Source: Trematomus loennbergii | Taxonomy: Eukaryota; Chordata; Actinopteri; Perciformes; Nototheniidae | Assembly (NCBI GenBank): GCA_012861695.1 | Contig: JAAOOA010000002.1 | Location: 19,382,303 to 19,446,302, forward strand | Direction: 5' to 3' | Length of the DNA: 64,000 bases | Made by a program: the position numbers and the translations under genes | The notes under the pieces: generated by a model | Database searches by the model: none | What the model was told of the DNA's origin: nothing | The model's input: the letters and a program-made list of their open reading frames with translations, nothing else | In this document: positions 35,801 to 53,329 of the stretch, in pieces | Layout: each line of letters opens with the position of its first letter | How positions within the stretch are numbered: position 1 is the stretch's first letter

Positions 35801-38800
35801 GGACATCCTTTTTGAAGTTGCATGTTATAAGCCTTTTATTACTTAAAGGTCACCTATTGTGCAAAATGCACTTTTTGGTGTCTTTATATACATAATATAC
35901 ATAAATGTGTCCCGGGTATGTAAGAAGACTCACAAGTGTCAGAAAATGCAACCTTCTCTCTTTTCCTCCTTACCCACATCTCTAAAAACGGGGGTACAAC
36001 GGAGCTGATCCAGATTTGCTGCGGTCATGACGACTTTACTAAAATATTATCTGGCTTAACGTTGAACTCCTGTCAACGTTCGGCCCACTTCCCTATCTTC
36101 CCCTATCAGAAAAGTTGCTGTATCAGAAACAATGCACGACTTGTTTTGGATGTAATTTGGTCTGTGTTTACATTAGCAGGCATCGCTAACACTCAGAGCT
36201 AACGCTGTACTGGAGAAAATATGTGTAAAAAAGCTGGATATAAAAAGTTACTCACCTTGTGGTAAAAAGCATTTGAGCTTGCATGCTCCAAAGGGGCGTG
36301 GCCTGCAGCGACTCGGGTTACATTTAAAGCGTCAGACCCAGAATCAGCACTTCTCTAACAGGGCTGAAAGAGAGGGGTATGAGGCACGGCTACAATGGCA
36401 AAACATTTCATAGACATGCTTTTTATACATCTGAGACCTATAATATATGCCTAAAAATAGCATAATAGGAGACCTTTAACACTGGTCCCTGGTGGTGGAT
36501 TATATGATAATTATATGCGGCTATCATATTCAATATTTTAATATGCAAGTGTTTGTGTGTTGCAGCTTTCGAGGCTCCTAACCAACCACACTAAGGCGGT
36601 GAGAGAAACTTTGATCAACCAGTGTGCTCAGATCCTGGCCTGCTACCGAAAGAACTGTGCGAGCCCCTCGTCAGCTGGTCAGGTAATAAAACCCTCACTA
36701 CGTCTTATCAGCACTGCACAGGGCTTCTTCCTATGACTGTAATATGCAACATAAGCTGATTTATTCTCAGGATCCCATTTGACAGTACATTTAATTTCAG
36801 ATTTCTCAGGCTCATTATTTGTTTCAAAAAATAAATAGATTTAGGGAGCAAATGCACTTTCAATTTAGAAATCCTTTATAAGTCCCGCAGTCGGGAGATT
36901 TACAGCCGTAGAGCAATAGCAGATCAAAAAGAGTTAGCTAGCATATTAAATATAGAGACGAGCAGGACACATCCATGGTTAAAATAAATAAGTATTTTCA
37001 TTTATATAAATACAAAAGTATCTTAGTTTCTTCCTTCAAACATATTAACACACCATTTACATTGCTGAATATAAAATGTAGAATAAAAGAGGGATTGCTC
37101 TCAACATGGTTTAACTAGAAGAATAGAATCTTTAACGTCACTTGTTTACATTTATGACCATACCTCTGTGTGTGTGTGTTTCCAGCTGATCCTGCCTGAG
37201 TGCATGAAGCTGCTGCCGGTGTATCTGAACTGCGTGCTGAAGAGTGACTTGCAGCCGGGGGCTGACATCTCATTGGACGACAGGGCCTACCTGCGGCAGC
37301 TGATCAGCTGCATGGACGTCTCAGAGAGCCACGTCTTCTTCTACCCCCGCCTGCTGCCACTGGTGAGACCACACGCACACACACACACACACACACACAA
37401 TAACACAAAGGTTTGCACAGGTATTATTTGGCTCAGTGCCAATGTCCACGGTCTTCACAGAATACTGAATAGCTTAAAGTTGAATCACCAGGGTGTAAAT
37501 GTGAGTCTAGGATGAGAAATGGTTTAAATGTGGCATTGGAAATCGCATTTCATACGGGCAGAGGCTTTTCTGTGATCATCAAAGTGTCAAGGCTACCATT
37601 TGATATCCGTTTCCATCAAAAAACAGTGTTTGTTTCCCTCATACTCAATATAATAATAGCCTGTGTCTTATCCACAGTACAGTTTTAGTATTAAAGCAGA
37701 TGAAAATATATCTGCGTGACTATGCTCTCATAGAACAAAGAACCAGACACAAGGCTCTTTTCCTCCATCACAACTATTTGTATCATCAGAACGCTGTAAT
37801 GTGTGTAATGTTCTCATGCAGAGTCTGCAGTATTATAAACTGAATCAGCCCTGTGTTAAAGCAGCATCTCGTGTTTAAGTAAATCCACTAGAAATGTGCT
37901 CTTGCCTTGGTTGCATTGAATATGATTGCTGCCTTAATTCACACAGCGCTACTGGCAGCCATTCATTTAGCCTGTGCTTATTACTTTACAGTTCAGTGAG
38001 CCCCAATATTAAAAACTAAGCTTTAACCTGTAAGCTTTGCACACTCTAGTGTTCAAACGGAAAAGTTGTATTTTAATGCTCTTTTTTTGGGGCTTTTTAT
38101 TCATTTCTATAGTTTTTATTCTAAGTTTCATCTTTTTTAGCTGCAAAAAGGCAATATTAAATACATACAACATATATATCTTTACCCGAGTGTCCTCAAG
38201 CCTTTGTGTTTACCTCTGCCATTAAGTACAATTCTCCCGTCAGAGATCAGCTGTTTGAGGCTAAATGCTTCGTGTGATCATCAGATGGAACACCAACATG
38301 TTGCTCTAATGTTCTTCCTCCTCTTTGACTTCACAAGGCGAAGTTGGAAACCGGGTCGTTGCCGATGGCGGTGAGGGACTCCGAGGAGAGGCTGTCTAAA
38401 GGCGGAGTGTACCTCCTGGAGACGGGGCTCCACCTCTTCCTGTGGGTGGGGGCCAGCGTCCAGCAGGAGCTGCTGCTCAACATCTTCGGCACGCCGAACT
38501 TCAGCCAGATAGAGCCGAGCCTGGTGAGAGGACGCACAGCTGCTCACATGTTGTGGAGCTTAGCTGACTGAGCCACTGCCTGCACATTCATCCTGTGTTT
38601 CTTGTCTAATTGTAACCAAGTCTTCTCTAATGTATAATGCTTTATTTCCTTTGTTACTTCATCAGTATAGTACATAGTATAGCAGGTTGTTTCCACTTTA
38701 TTGGCCTGACAAATTACTCAATATATCATAAATAACTTCTTCTGTTTCAGACAAGTCTTCCAGAGCTGGACAACCCCTTCTCTCAGAGACTCAGAGAGAT

Positions 38801-39497
38801 CATCGAATCCTTCAGAGCAGAGCGATCACGATACATGAAGGTAAACCTTTTATTTTCCTCATTACTGCTCGAGAGTCTTTAACTCTGACACTTTGTCCTG
38901 CCTCATTGAAATGAAAAATATCTGATGTCTGTGCCAATGTGGTGGCTGAGTTTCAACATCAATACCAACAAAAATACTTATCTGTTGATGCCTTACTTAT
39001 ATATTGTATATAAACATGGTTTTCTACAAAAAACATTTTTTTCATTTTCACAAAAGATGCCAGACAGGAAATTGGTCTAAAAATAAACATTACATATTTA
39101 ACCCAAGTGGAGTGTTTTGAAGATTGCAAATAACACTTTGGATAATGTACGTTCTCAACAATTGGCTTATGGAAATGGGAGTTATGATGGGCATTTTTTT
39201 AAACAAAAACATTGCTTAAATATGAATATTAGTTTTATTTATTGAGAAGATAATCCTAAATGCAGCCCTACTTGGCAGTATTTGACGCCTGATGGTACAG
39301 CACTTTAAGGTTTGACCCCCTCCCGCTCTCACGCCCCCGTCTCTCCTGTTTTCCAGCTCATGGTGGTGAAACAGGAAGACAAAGCCGAGCTGATATTCAG
39401 GCACTTCCTGGTGGAGGACAAGAGCGTCTGCGGGGGAGCGTCATACGTGGACTTCCTGTGTCACATGCACAAGGAGATCCGCCAGCTTCTCAGCTAG
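22387..39497 (+). CDS. sec24c: SEC24C, COPII coat cargo-selection subunit, full coding span
   Basis: SEC24 pairs with SEC23 in the inner COPII coat at ER exit sites and binds export signals on cargo. Coding exons: 22387-22555, 22801-22881, 23641-23761, 24833-24999, 25566-26282, 26717-26858, 29306-29413, 29631-29757, 31025-31162, 31916-32031, 32821-32945, 33272-33463, 33565-33658, 34177-34293, 34474-34644, 34821-34917, 35021-35166, 35363-35501, 36566-36682, 37186-37362, 38338-38523, 38751-38840, 39357-39497, with one optional exon at 28051-28119. The start MNVNQ matches human SEC24C, not SEC24D, and the C-terminus [18 protein letters not shown] matches SEC24C. About nine missing bases interrupt the frame between 25.9 and 36.6 kb; allowing for them gives ~1,228 residues (human ~1,094), longer because of the proline-rich N-terminus. 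Every exon phase then closes. A 3' gelsolin-like domain ends the protein. Confidence 0.95.
22801..22881 (+). CDS. sec24c: Symmetric 81-nt SEC24C exon, possible cassette
   Basis: Flanked by tgtatttcag and a donor TTAG|GTAACT, phase 1 on both sides, 27 codons reading [20 protein letters not shown] and LSSPLDL. Because it is in-frame and symmetric it can be skipped without changing the frame. I do not recognise a counterpart in human SEC24C. It could be constitutive in fish. Confidence 0.7.
   Translation, partial: VIPLSQVFPLRLWLPTQSLTSPLLLT
23762..24832. other. SEC24C intron containing a MITE and a CA tract
   Basis: Holds the ~505-bp inverted-repeat element at 24006-24510 and a (CA)n run at 24727-24798 directly before the acceptor of the 24833 exon. 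Confidence 0.8.
24006..24510. mobile_element. MITE with GTTCACACC termini, copy 1
   Basis: Left end AGGCGCGTTCACACCGGAG and right end TTGGTGTGAAAGCGGCT form imperfect terminal inverted repeats, with further sub-terminal GTACTTAGTGCC / GGCACTAAGTAC repeats. The interior has a hairpin (CAGTAGAAGCTGCTGGGA / TCCCAGCAGCTTCTACTG) and GCATTAGCATT repeats. Other copies are at ~46065-46509 and 55531-56002. No transposase frame is present, so it is non-autonomous; the superfamily is not certain. Confidence 0.75.
25000..25565. other. SEC24C intron
   Basis: AT-rich intron with ordinary splice sites; nothing else seen. Confidence 0.6.
26859..28050. other. SEC24C intron upstream of the cassette exon
   Basis: Contains the short inverted-repeat element at 27024-27327; otherwise AT-rich without a recognised exon. 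Confidence 0.6.
27024..27327. mobile_element. ~300-bp MITE with TACACTCAGTG termini
   Basis: Starts TACACTCAGTGTCCACTTTATT and ends AATAAAGTGGCCACTGAGTGTA, a ~22-bp terminal inverted repeat. These ends are very common in fish genomes. Non-autonomous; the superfamily is not assigned here. Confidence 0.85.
28051..28119 (+). CDS. sec24c: Putative 69-nt SEC24C cassette exon duplicating the DPDAIPSP motif
   Basis: Between acceptor ...gaatgtaaag and donor CCCA|GTAAGT lie exactly 23 codons, [20 protein letters not shown] and PSP, phase 0 on both sides. The last eight residues repeat the DPDAIPSP that ends the previous constitutive exon (26717-26858), just before IQVIEDD in the next exon (29306). 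Including it would insert 23 residues in frame; skipping it gives the usual protein. A real exon is favoured by the amino-acid match and the good donor; the acceptor is only fair. Confidence 0.65.
28120..29305. other. SEC24C intron
   Basis: Contains a dispersed repeat (family B) at 28470-28650. No further exon recognised. Confidence 0.55.
28470..28650. repeat. Dispersed repeat family B, second copy
   Basis: Carries ctttcttgccgagatta..., ttagcttagcataaagactg, agcctggctctgtctaacaatg and agcgcctctaaagct, the phrases of the abundant teleost repeat also seen at 11545-11790. Confidence 0.6.
29306..29757 (+). CDS. sec24c: SEC24C exons IQVIEDD and [10 protein letters not shown]
   Basis: Exon 29306-29413 starts [19 protein letters not shown] and should continue through [13 protein letters not shown]; one base is missing near 29365-29366 (GAGGTC, where the family frame needs an extra G). 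Exon 29631-29757 reads [39 protein letters not shown] and should end PPDE, which needs one more C at 29747-29750. Both phases then close. Confidence 0.9.
29764..29813. repeat. (CTCTC)n pentanucleotide microsatellite
   Basis: About nine tandem copies of a TCTCC-type pentamer directly after a SEC24C donor site, a pyrimidine tract on the transcript strand. Confidence 0.95.
29814..31024. other. SEC24C intron
   Basis: AT-rich, with a nine-base G run at ~30190. No exon or clear transposon end was recognised. Confidence 0.5.
31025..31162 (+). CDS. sec24c: SEC24C zinc-finger exon
   Basis: Encodes [30 protein letters not shown], then [15 protein letters not shown] once a base missing near 31117-31126 is allowed. 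The paired cysteines of RCNRCK and FQCGFC are the zinc-binding CxxC pairs of the SEC23/SEC24 zinc finger. As written, the frame slips after QFIE and would lose the second cysteine pair, which is a strong sign of a sequence error. Confidence 0.9.
31206..31868. mobile_element. T2/Kolobok-like MITE, long copy in a SEC24C intron
   Basis: Begins TTAAAGGTCACCTATTATGC and ends ...AATAGTATAATAGGAGACCTTTT, an imperfect terminal inverted repeat beginning at a TTAA. ~660 bp, no coding frame. Same orientation as the copy at 35843-36479, with which it shares most of its interior. Confidence 0.75.
31916..34293 (+). CDS. sec24c: SEC24C trunk-domain exons
   Basis: Five exons (31916-32031, 32821-32945, 33272-33463, 33565-33658, 34177-34293) read without any frame break: [92 protein letters not shown]. 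This is the vWA-like trunk that contacts SEC23 and holds a cargo-binding pocket. Introns are short apart from the ~790-bp one after 32031. Confidence 0.96.
32979..33174 (+). repeat. Polypurine tract in a SEC24C intron
   Basis: Almost only A and G on the plus strand for nearly 200 bases, with scattered GGAAG/GAAAG words and few pyrimidines, directly after the short CA tract that follows the 32945 donor. Not a clean tandem repeat. Confidence 0.8.
34474..37362 (+). CDS. sec24c: SEC24C beta-sandwich and helical-domain exons
   Basis: Exons 34474-34644, 34821-34917, 35021-35166, 35363-35501, 36566-36682 and 37186-37362. Readable blocks include [70 protein letters not shown] and [18 protein letters not shown]. 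At the start of exon 36566 two bases are missing within ~12 bases: GCTTTCGAGGCTC should encode AFRGV. The 36566 exon otherwise fits the family and the phase then closes. Confidence 0.93.
35843..36479. mobile_element. T2/Kolobok-like MITE, complete copy in a SEC24C intron
   Basis: Begins TTAAAGGTCACCTATTGTGC and ends GCATAATAGGAGACCTTTAA, a clean terminal inverted repeat with TTAA at each end. It ends 86 bases before the acceptor of the 36566 exon. No coding capacity. Confidence 0.82.
36683..37185. other. SEC24C intron
   Basis: AT-rich intron with nothing recognised besides splice sites; a short TG run sits before the acceptor. Confidence 0.6.
37363..38337. other. SEC24C intron
   Basis: Short CA tract just after the donor (37374-37400); otherwise AT-rich and unremarkable. 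An ORF at 38037-38225 has no protein-like features. Confidence 0.6.
38338..39497 (+). CDS. sec24c: SEC24C gelsolin-like domain and C-terminus
   Basis: Exons 38338-38523, 38751-38840 and 39357-39497 encode [57 protein letters not shown] and [22 protein letters not shown]. The LFLWVG motif marks the gelsolin-like repeat. No frame breaks. Confidence 0.96.
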
Positions 39498-39656
39498 ACC
39501 TACACGTTCCCACCTTCACCTGTATGGCCCTCCCCTCCCTCGGTTTACCCTTCCTTGTGAAAGAAAGCGCTTTATCTTTTTTTTTTTTTTTTTAAACCTA
39601 ATAAACTAAAGCTCTCCTTGCTGTCTGTCCGCTGAGACACCAGCTGGCAGACATCG

Positions 39657-39693
<37 letters not shown>

Positions 39694-41173
39694 AGAAAGA
39701 GGTGTTCATAGAGCTTTACTCTTCCCTCAAATGTACTTCTCCAACACAGCAGGAGCTAAATAACTGACGAGGGAGAGTAATGTATATACACAAGTGAACT
39801 ATTATGTATGCAACAGACGTGAGTGACGGCGGGTGTTGACTGTAGTCGGTGAACTGTCTGTATTACTAGCACTGAAAGGCTGTTTTGGGTTTATTAACGA
39901 CCCTCGGATAGCAAACACTTTTATATGATTGAATCCCAATAGAGTGAAGGACATCTACATAACACAAATGGAATTAAATAAATGCTGGTCTTTCTGTCTC
40001 TTCTCCCCTTTAATCATGGCCTTAGTACCCCCCTCCCATGCTGCTCCAATCATCTGTAATGTGTGTGTGTGTGTGTGTGTAAATATGTGAGAGGATTATT
40101 CACCCATTGCCCCTATTCTCACTTCCTGCTTTCAGTAAGAGCAGTCGAATTAAAAAGTTACAGGTCAGTCGGACAACAGAATGGATTTAAGGAGTATCTT
40201 GAAATGTAAAATCTGGTTTTATTTTCCACAAGTGAACTGAAAATAAAGGCTTCTGTGTTAATACAGTAATTGGTATAATCCGGATTTGTTTAAATCAGCT
40301 TCAGTTGAGTTTCTGTTACTGTTGCGAACATCTGGCTCAGATGTTTGGTCACCGATGAACCAGGTGTGCATTTTAATTCACTGTCAATGATTCTGGAATG
40401 AGAGGGGGCCTATATTTATTCAACGTCTATGCAGCAAAGAGAAGGACTGACACAAAATAGATGGGAAATCATGATTTCTTTCTAGGGTCAATTCAGTCTG
40501 CTGCAGTGCTGTGACTTTATAAGAATCAAACGTTCTGAGAATTGTACTTTAAAAAAAGCAAAGCCGATTCTTTTTTTAGAAGACAGAAATAAGTGCAGAA
40601 CGACTGCAGATATATCGGCTAATGTTTAGATTTTAAGTTGTCTCCGCACTGATGTTGTTCAGTGTGTAAATAAAATATATAATCTGTACAGAATGAATAG
40701 AAGAAAAACAATTTTAAATAACTGCCTGGACAGCTGTGGTGTGTTGATGGTTGGTTTCGCTGTCACAAATGGCCGAAATATAAAATCCTGGCTTTTACTG
40801 AGGAAGACGCCCTGACTGGCTTTTTGATATATGTGTGTCTGTGTGAATGAGAGTGTGTCAGTTTGTGTGTGTGTGTTTGAATGTGGGGTCGGTCCTGGTG
40901 AATTTCTGCTGAGGAACAGAGGGATCAGCCAACACACACACACTCACACACTATACATTACCTGTGAGATTAAATCTAATCTTTATTCATCACTTAATGT
41001 CCTTTTTTTTTAACGTTGTGACTTTTGTGTTTATTTGGTGTGTGTGTAGCCCTCTGTTCCGTCTTTACGTTCACTGACTTCGATTGGCCCACCGTCTTGA
41101 CTGTTAATTTCTGTTCCTTTTTTCTCTGATTTGTCCTCTTTTTTTTTCATTGCCTCTTGGGACTGCTAATAAA
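39498..41173 (+). other. sec24c: SEC24C 3'UTR with three candidate polyadenylation signals
   Basis: AATAAA occurs at 39600-39605, 40242-40247 and 41168-41173. The last follows a T-rich stretch and TTGGGACTGCT, and looks like a typical distal site. TG microsatellites lie at 39657-39691 and near 40060. No other gene was seen here. Confidence 0.5.
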
Positions 41174-42244
41174 ATGATTGTTAAAGTGAAACTACACATT
41201 GTGCTTCATCCTTCTCTTTTTGTTATTCCAGGAAAGTGATATTACGAAATATATATATTCTATAATAACATTTTGTGAAACATTGCTTTCACTTCCTCTT
41301 AACAGCCTGCCCTGCAGATAAATGTGGGACTATTAGTTCAGATTCTGATTATGTTCTATTCAGGGGTTTTTAGGTTCAGGAATCTTAACTTAAATGTCTC
41401 TCGTTCCAAGTGAACAAGTGACTCCGAGTCAATACCAGATATTTTAAATGCACATGAATATAAGACACAGCTTTTTTTATTGGATTATAGTATTCTATCA
41501 ATATATGAATAACTTTTACCAACAAATTAGCAGTTTTTAATGAAAGTCTCATCTTTTCAATAGTTTCCATGTCATGTGAACTTATGACCCAAATCAATGA
41601 AGCATTGTATAACTACACTAGACAAGTAAGACACACCCCTTTTTATTGGATTTTAGTCTATTTCATATGAATGTATGTAAGCAGATTCAGGATTCCTCTT
41701 TTAAATAACTATTTTTTTTCAATACACTTTTGTTACCCAGTGACTGGTTATCATTTATGAACTGCACAAATAAGACACACATTCATTCAGCTGAGCCATG
41801 AGGTCACATGACATGTAAGCTTTTGAAAGGAAGTTTGAATAAAGAACTTTATCTATAGGCAGAGTGCCATCGATTCATTAGCTCTGACTTTGGTTAAATG
41901 AACCAGATGTACACTGATGATTATTTATTTTTTAAAGCCACATATGTATTCATTAGACTAGAGTGCCCAACAAAGTCATATAAACAACACAAACAGACAG
42001 GTAACAAGTTAACCCTGCAATATTGCTGAGGTTAAAATGAATATGAAATGGTAGTCCATGAAAACCCTGATTTGCCTTCCAGTACATGAGACATAAAATA
42101 GCAGAACCTTGATCACAAAAGTGGGAGTTGCAATTCAAAACCAAGGCTTTCAAAAAGTGGTCCACAAACTTTCACTTCCTATACATTGATGGATACAAGT
42201 GGATATTCTGGATTAACCTCAGTGTCACTATGTCACACTGATAT
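41174..42244. other. Convergent intergenic region, SEC24C(+) / NLR(-)
   Basis: No coding exon. On the minus strand it is the likely NLR 3'UTR; an AATAAA on that strand lies at about 41924-41929, some 320 bases past the stop. Confidence 0.5.
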
Positions 42245-49576
<7,332 letters not shown>

Positions 49577-49778
49577 GTTTCTCTCATCAGCTTCTTTGTG
49601 GTTGCAAGCCTACGTGATTTATTGTAGCTTGTAGAGATTTCCTGTACAGTTCCTGTGATGTATTTCCAGCTTGTTAAAAAAACGGCATTAAAAAACATAA
49701 ATACTTTTAGATAAAGAATATACATGTTTAGTCACGGTTGATATTAAAAATCGAACAGAAGATTAAGTTAAAGCTTAC

Positions 49779-49832
49779 CTGCCTAAATAACAACTGCGAT
49801 CGCCATCTGATTCAGATGTTGACAGCAGCGGA
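49779..49832 (-). other. Probable NLR 5'UTR exon
   Basis: On the minus strand a strong donor TAGGCAG|GTAAGC follows CATCTGAATCAGATGGCGATCGC. No ATG in the NLR frame is needed here. The 5' limit is unknown and may lie in the adjoining duplicated block. Confidence 0.45.
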
Positions 49833-50433
49833 TCAGAAGTAGAGTGTTATTCAACAAATGAAAAAAACTCTCTTTTGCCTTCTCTCTGTCTTATGGTGCA
49901 AAAACAGGAAGCTGGGGTTTTTATCTGCGCACAGTCTGTCATTGCTGTATTGAGAGGCATCGTGAACAAACCGCAGCTCTTCAAAATGTTTCATTTACTA
50001 CCAAATGAACTTAATTTAAAGAAAATGGAAATGAAACATTGATCTTGGAAAGATCTGGCATAAAATAACCAACATTAATACGTTTTACCATATTTGCAGT
50101 GGGTAATGTAACAATGGGCAAATATCAAGTATACTCAGAAGTAGAGTGTTATTCAACAAATGAAAAAAACTCTCTTTTGCCTTCTCTCTGTCTTATGGTG
50201 CAAAAACAGGAAGCTGGGGTTTTTATCTGCGCACAGTCTGTCATTGCTGTATTGAGAGGCATCGTGAACAAACCGCAGCTCTTCAAAATGTTTCAGTTAC
50301 TACCAAATGAACTTAATTTAAGGAAAATGGAAATGAAACATTGATCTTGGAAAGATCTGGCATAAAATAACCAACATTAATACGTTTTACCATATTTGCA
50401 GTCGGTAATGTAACAATGGGCAAATATCAAGTA
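49833..50433. repeat. 302-bp tandem duplication at the NLR 5' end
   Basis: TCAGAAGTAGAGTGTTATTC begins at 49833 and again at 50135. The two copies differ at only a few bases (TTTCATTTACT/TTTCAGTTACT, TTAAAGAAA/TTAAGGAAA, GCAGTGGG/GCAGTCGG), so about 99% identical. It sits directly upstream of the 5'UTR donor of the NLR gene, where the promoter is expected. Confidence 0.95.
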
Positions 50434-52841
50434 TTGTATGTAAGTACATATTTGAGATAATTGCACTTGAGTATAATTGTTTTATACTTCTAACTAATTT
50501 AGAAAACGTCATGAAAATTGGATAAGAAGGATGCTGAGTGCAATCTATATGCATGTTTGGGCCTACTTTATAGAGCTGATTTAATTTGAAGTACACAGCT
50601 CTATTCTAAATAAGATATGTTTGTTTTGGATGGAAATGTTTTTATACAATCTTCAATTTCTTTCAAAGTATTGTGAACTGTGTGAGTCAGTTTTGCAAAA
50701 GTCTTAACATACTTTTCTCAGTAGAGGCAAACACATGAATCTCAACAAACAGTCAGAGCTTCACTGAGCATTTACTCTTCTAGTTCTGGCATCTATCTAC
50801 CATAACATGGAACAATTCCACATTAAAAACCTGCAAATAATGTATGCTTGGTGTAGGTAGGATCAGTCATGTAATCCCAGTGCAGTGAACAATGGGATCA
50901 AAGTTGCTGTTAGAGTTCCAGTTTCTACATGCTGCAGCTTTGCCTGTTGAACAGATGGTGGAAGCAAAGTCCAAGTTGTGCTTTTTCACTGTTTCACATG
51001 CTTTGATTGATATGAGTTTTCAGGGTGGTTAATGAAGCAGACATTTAATTGGACTCGTTTCTTTTCACCTTCCATAAACACGAGTCTCTACATTTCGTCT
51101 AATAAATGTGCCTATGCAGCAAATTAGGTGTGTGACATTGGAGGAGAGGTTCACCATTATTCAAACTGAAACAGATTGAAACTGTTCACAAAAAACACAG
51201 TTACTCTGGAAGTTTTCAGTGTATATATAGGCCCCTGAATGTAGTTTTAAGGCAAACTGAACACACACCCCAAACTGAATAATGATGACTCTTATCACCT
51301 GAATCTGCTTGAAGGAATACAAGTGGTCGGCCTAGTTATCTAGCGACCATAGTCTCTGGTCTACCGATGTGCTTTTGAAAAAAATACATGTGTAGAAATG
51401 TCTCCAGCTAAATAACTGGTGTCTTACCACATAGAAGCTAAGTCAAACTCTCAGTTTGTTCGGTGGTCTTGAACGCGTAAACATGACAGCAATTTCCTGT
51501 CTTCACTTCAGTCAGTTAACCTTTATCTTTCATGTGAGCTGAAGCAAACAGGAAGGGAAAAAATGCAACTTCTAATGGCCAATATGAACACTAGAAAAAT
51601 GGCATCAACTGTGACTATTGTTTTTAGATAGAGATTAAAAAGCCTCCAATCTGAGCAAAAGTATATATAATACGCCTTGCAGAGATTTGAGTTTACAGAG
51701 TCTTTTTTCATTAGGTTTAATAGTCTATAGCTTCAGCACCTGAGCTACAGGGTGAGCAGTGTTTTTTTCTCTATTTTTAAGATGAAACAATATTGGACCC
51801 AATGTAGGACACATTAAAAATGTTCTCCTTTTTCCGTTTTGAAAGGGAGATTAAGGTTGGCAGTTTGGGTTCATTTGGAATAATATGATTATGGCTGATG
51901 GATAGTGTTCAGTAGACCTGGGTAGACGCAGGAAGAAGATGTTACATTTCCAACAGTGCCCTTAAGGTATCTATAACAAGGTTTCTCATATTCAAACATC
52001 TCAGTATTAAGAGACACCACATTTGAAATGACTTAGCTCTTTTATCAGGGCTGTGTATGTCAGGTTCAAACATACCATTATATATTTAACCTTGCAGAGC
52101 TGACTTGGCACACTGGCATTTCATCAGCAACACCCTGCTTTTCACCCAGTCAGCCACACACACTGACGCCCGGGTGCTGTCCAACACGTCCACGACCGGC
52201 GACAACTGAGCAGTTGGAGGTCAGCAGCTTATTGCTCCAGGGCATCACGACGGCCTCTTTTTTGAAGGAGGAGAGAGCGTTACTCATTCACTTCCCCCCC
52301 CCCCCCCCAGTCAGATTATTTCTCTAAAGCAGTGCAGAACAGGAGTGTCATGACTCAGCTTTTGGCCCTGTCCACTCTCTCGATTGTGATGATGTAACAG
52401 ATGGCATACTCACCCTGATTAGTCACAACAAAGGAAAAGTCTTGCTTAAATGTATCGCAGCTACCGAAGCTCTGATTCCACAATTAGTCTTTCTGGACAC
52501 AAACAGAGCTTCAGATAACCATGGGAGTGTGCTACAAACAGAAATGTGATTAATTGGCTCTGCAGATCGTATCACAGGGCAACATGGTTTTATATTTAAG
52601 AATAAATCCCACATGGGTGTATGGCTGCAAACTGGACCCACGGAAAAAAAGCTTGATAGATTTTCTGTGCTGCTGATTTTACTGGATAGTACTACATATA
52701 TTCTCTCTGCTTGTAGCTATTTACAAAGGGAAGTAAGGTACTTAGAGATACAAAGATTCAGGCTTTATTTGACTATATTTAACAGTTACACTGTAGTTAT
52801 TGAAAAAAAAAATAGAATAGAAATAATTAAACATGCACAAC
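50434..52841. other. Non-coding region upstream of the NLR gene
   Basis: AT-rich, with no exon recognised on either strand. A run of about 15 Cs lies at ~52294-52308. Confidence 0.5.
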
Positions 52842-53329
52842 TTAAAGGGGACCTATCATGCTAAATGCACTTTTGTACGTCTTTTATACATGAATATGTG
52901 TCCCCGGTGTTCCAGGGAACTCACCAAGTGTCAGAAAACACAACCCTCTCTATTTTCCTCCATACCCAAATCTCTAAAAAAGGGGCTGCAACGGATCTGA
53001 TAAAAACTGATCCAGATTTGAACACTGTCCTGACGTCAGGACGGTGGCGCTACGGCTATTGGGCCAACTCCACCAATCAGGAGGAGACAGCCACGGCCAT
53101 TGCCGTTCGAAAGCGCTGGAGACGCTGTAGTACATATGCCAGCCCAGTAGATGGTGCTGTTCTCACTGAATCTGCCCAGAGCTAGAAATGGTCAAATTGA
53201 GCAAAATGAGACATGGCTAAAATGCATGATCTGTTTGGTATTTTGAAGGAAAAAAATGTATAAATATGCCTTATATAGGTATGGTCCTACATTATATTAT
53301 TCAAATATAGCATGATAGGTCCACTTTAA
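52842..53329. mobile_element. T2/Kolobok-like MITE, diverged copy with clean termini
   Basis: Begins TTAAAGGGGACCTATCATGC and ends GCATGATAGGTCCACTTTAA; TTAA at both ends. The start TTAAAGGGG fits the T2-type consensus TTAAAGGRR as I remember it, and is the best evidence for the superfamily. Interior shared in part with the SEC24C intron copies. Confidence 0.8.

Noticed and set aside
39498..42244. FUT11, CHCHD1, ZSWIM8 or NDST2, the genes I recall between SEC24C and CAMK2G in human
   Set aside because: No exon resembling any of them was found here or elsewhere up to 59 kb.
50316..50345. Possible interferon-response element (GGAAATGAAAC) in the duplicated block upstream of the NLR
   Set aside because: Spacing between the GAAA halves is one base off the GAAANNGAAA pattern; an IRF site would be attractive but is not supported.
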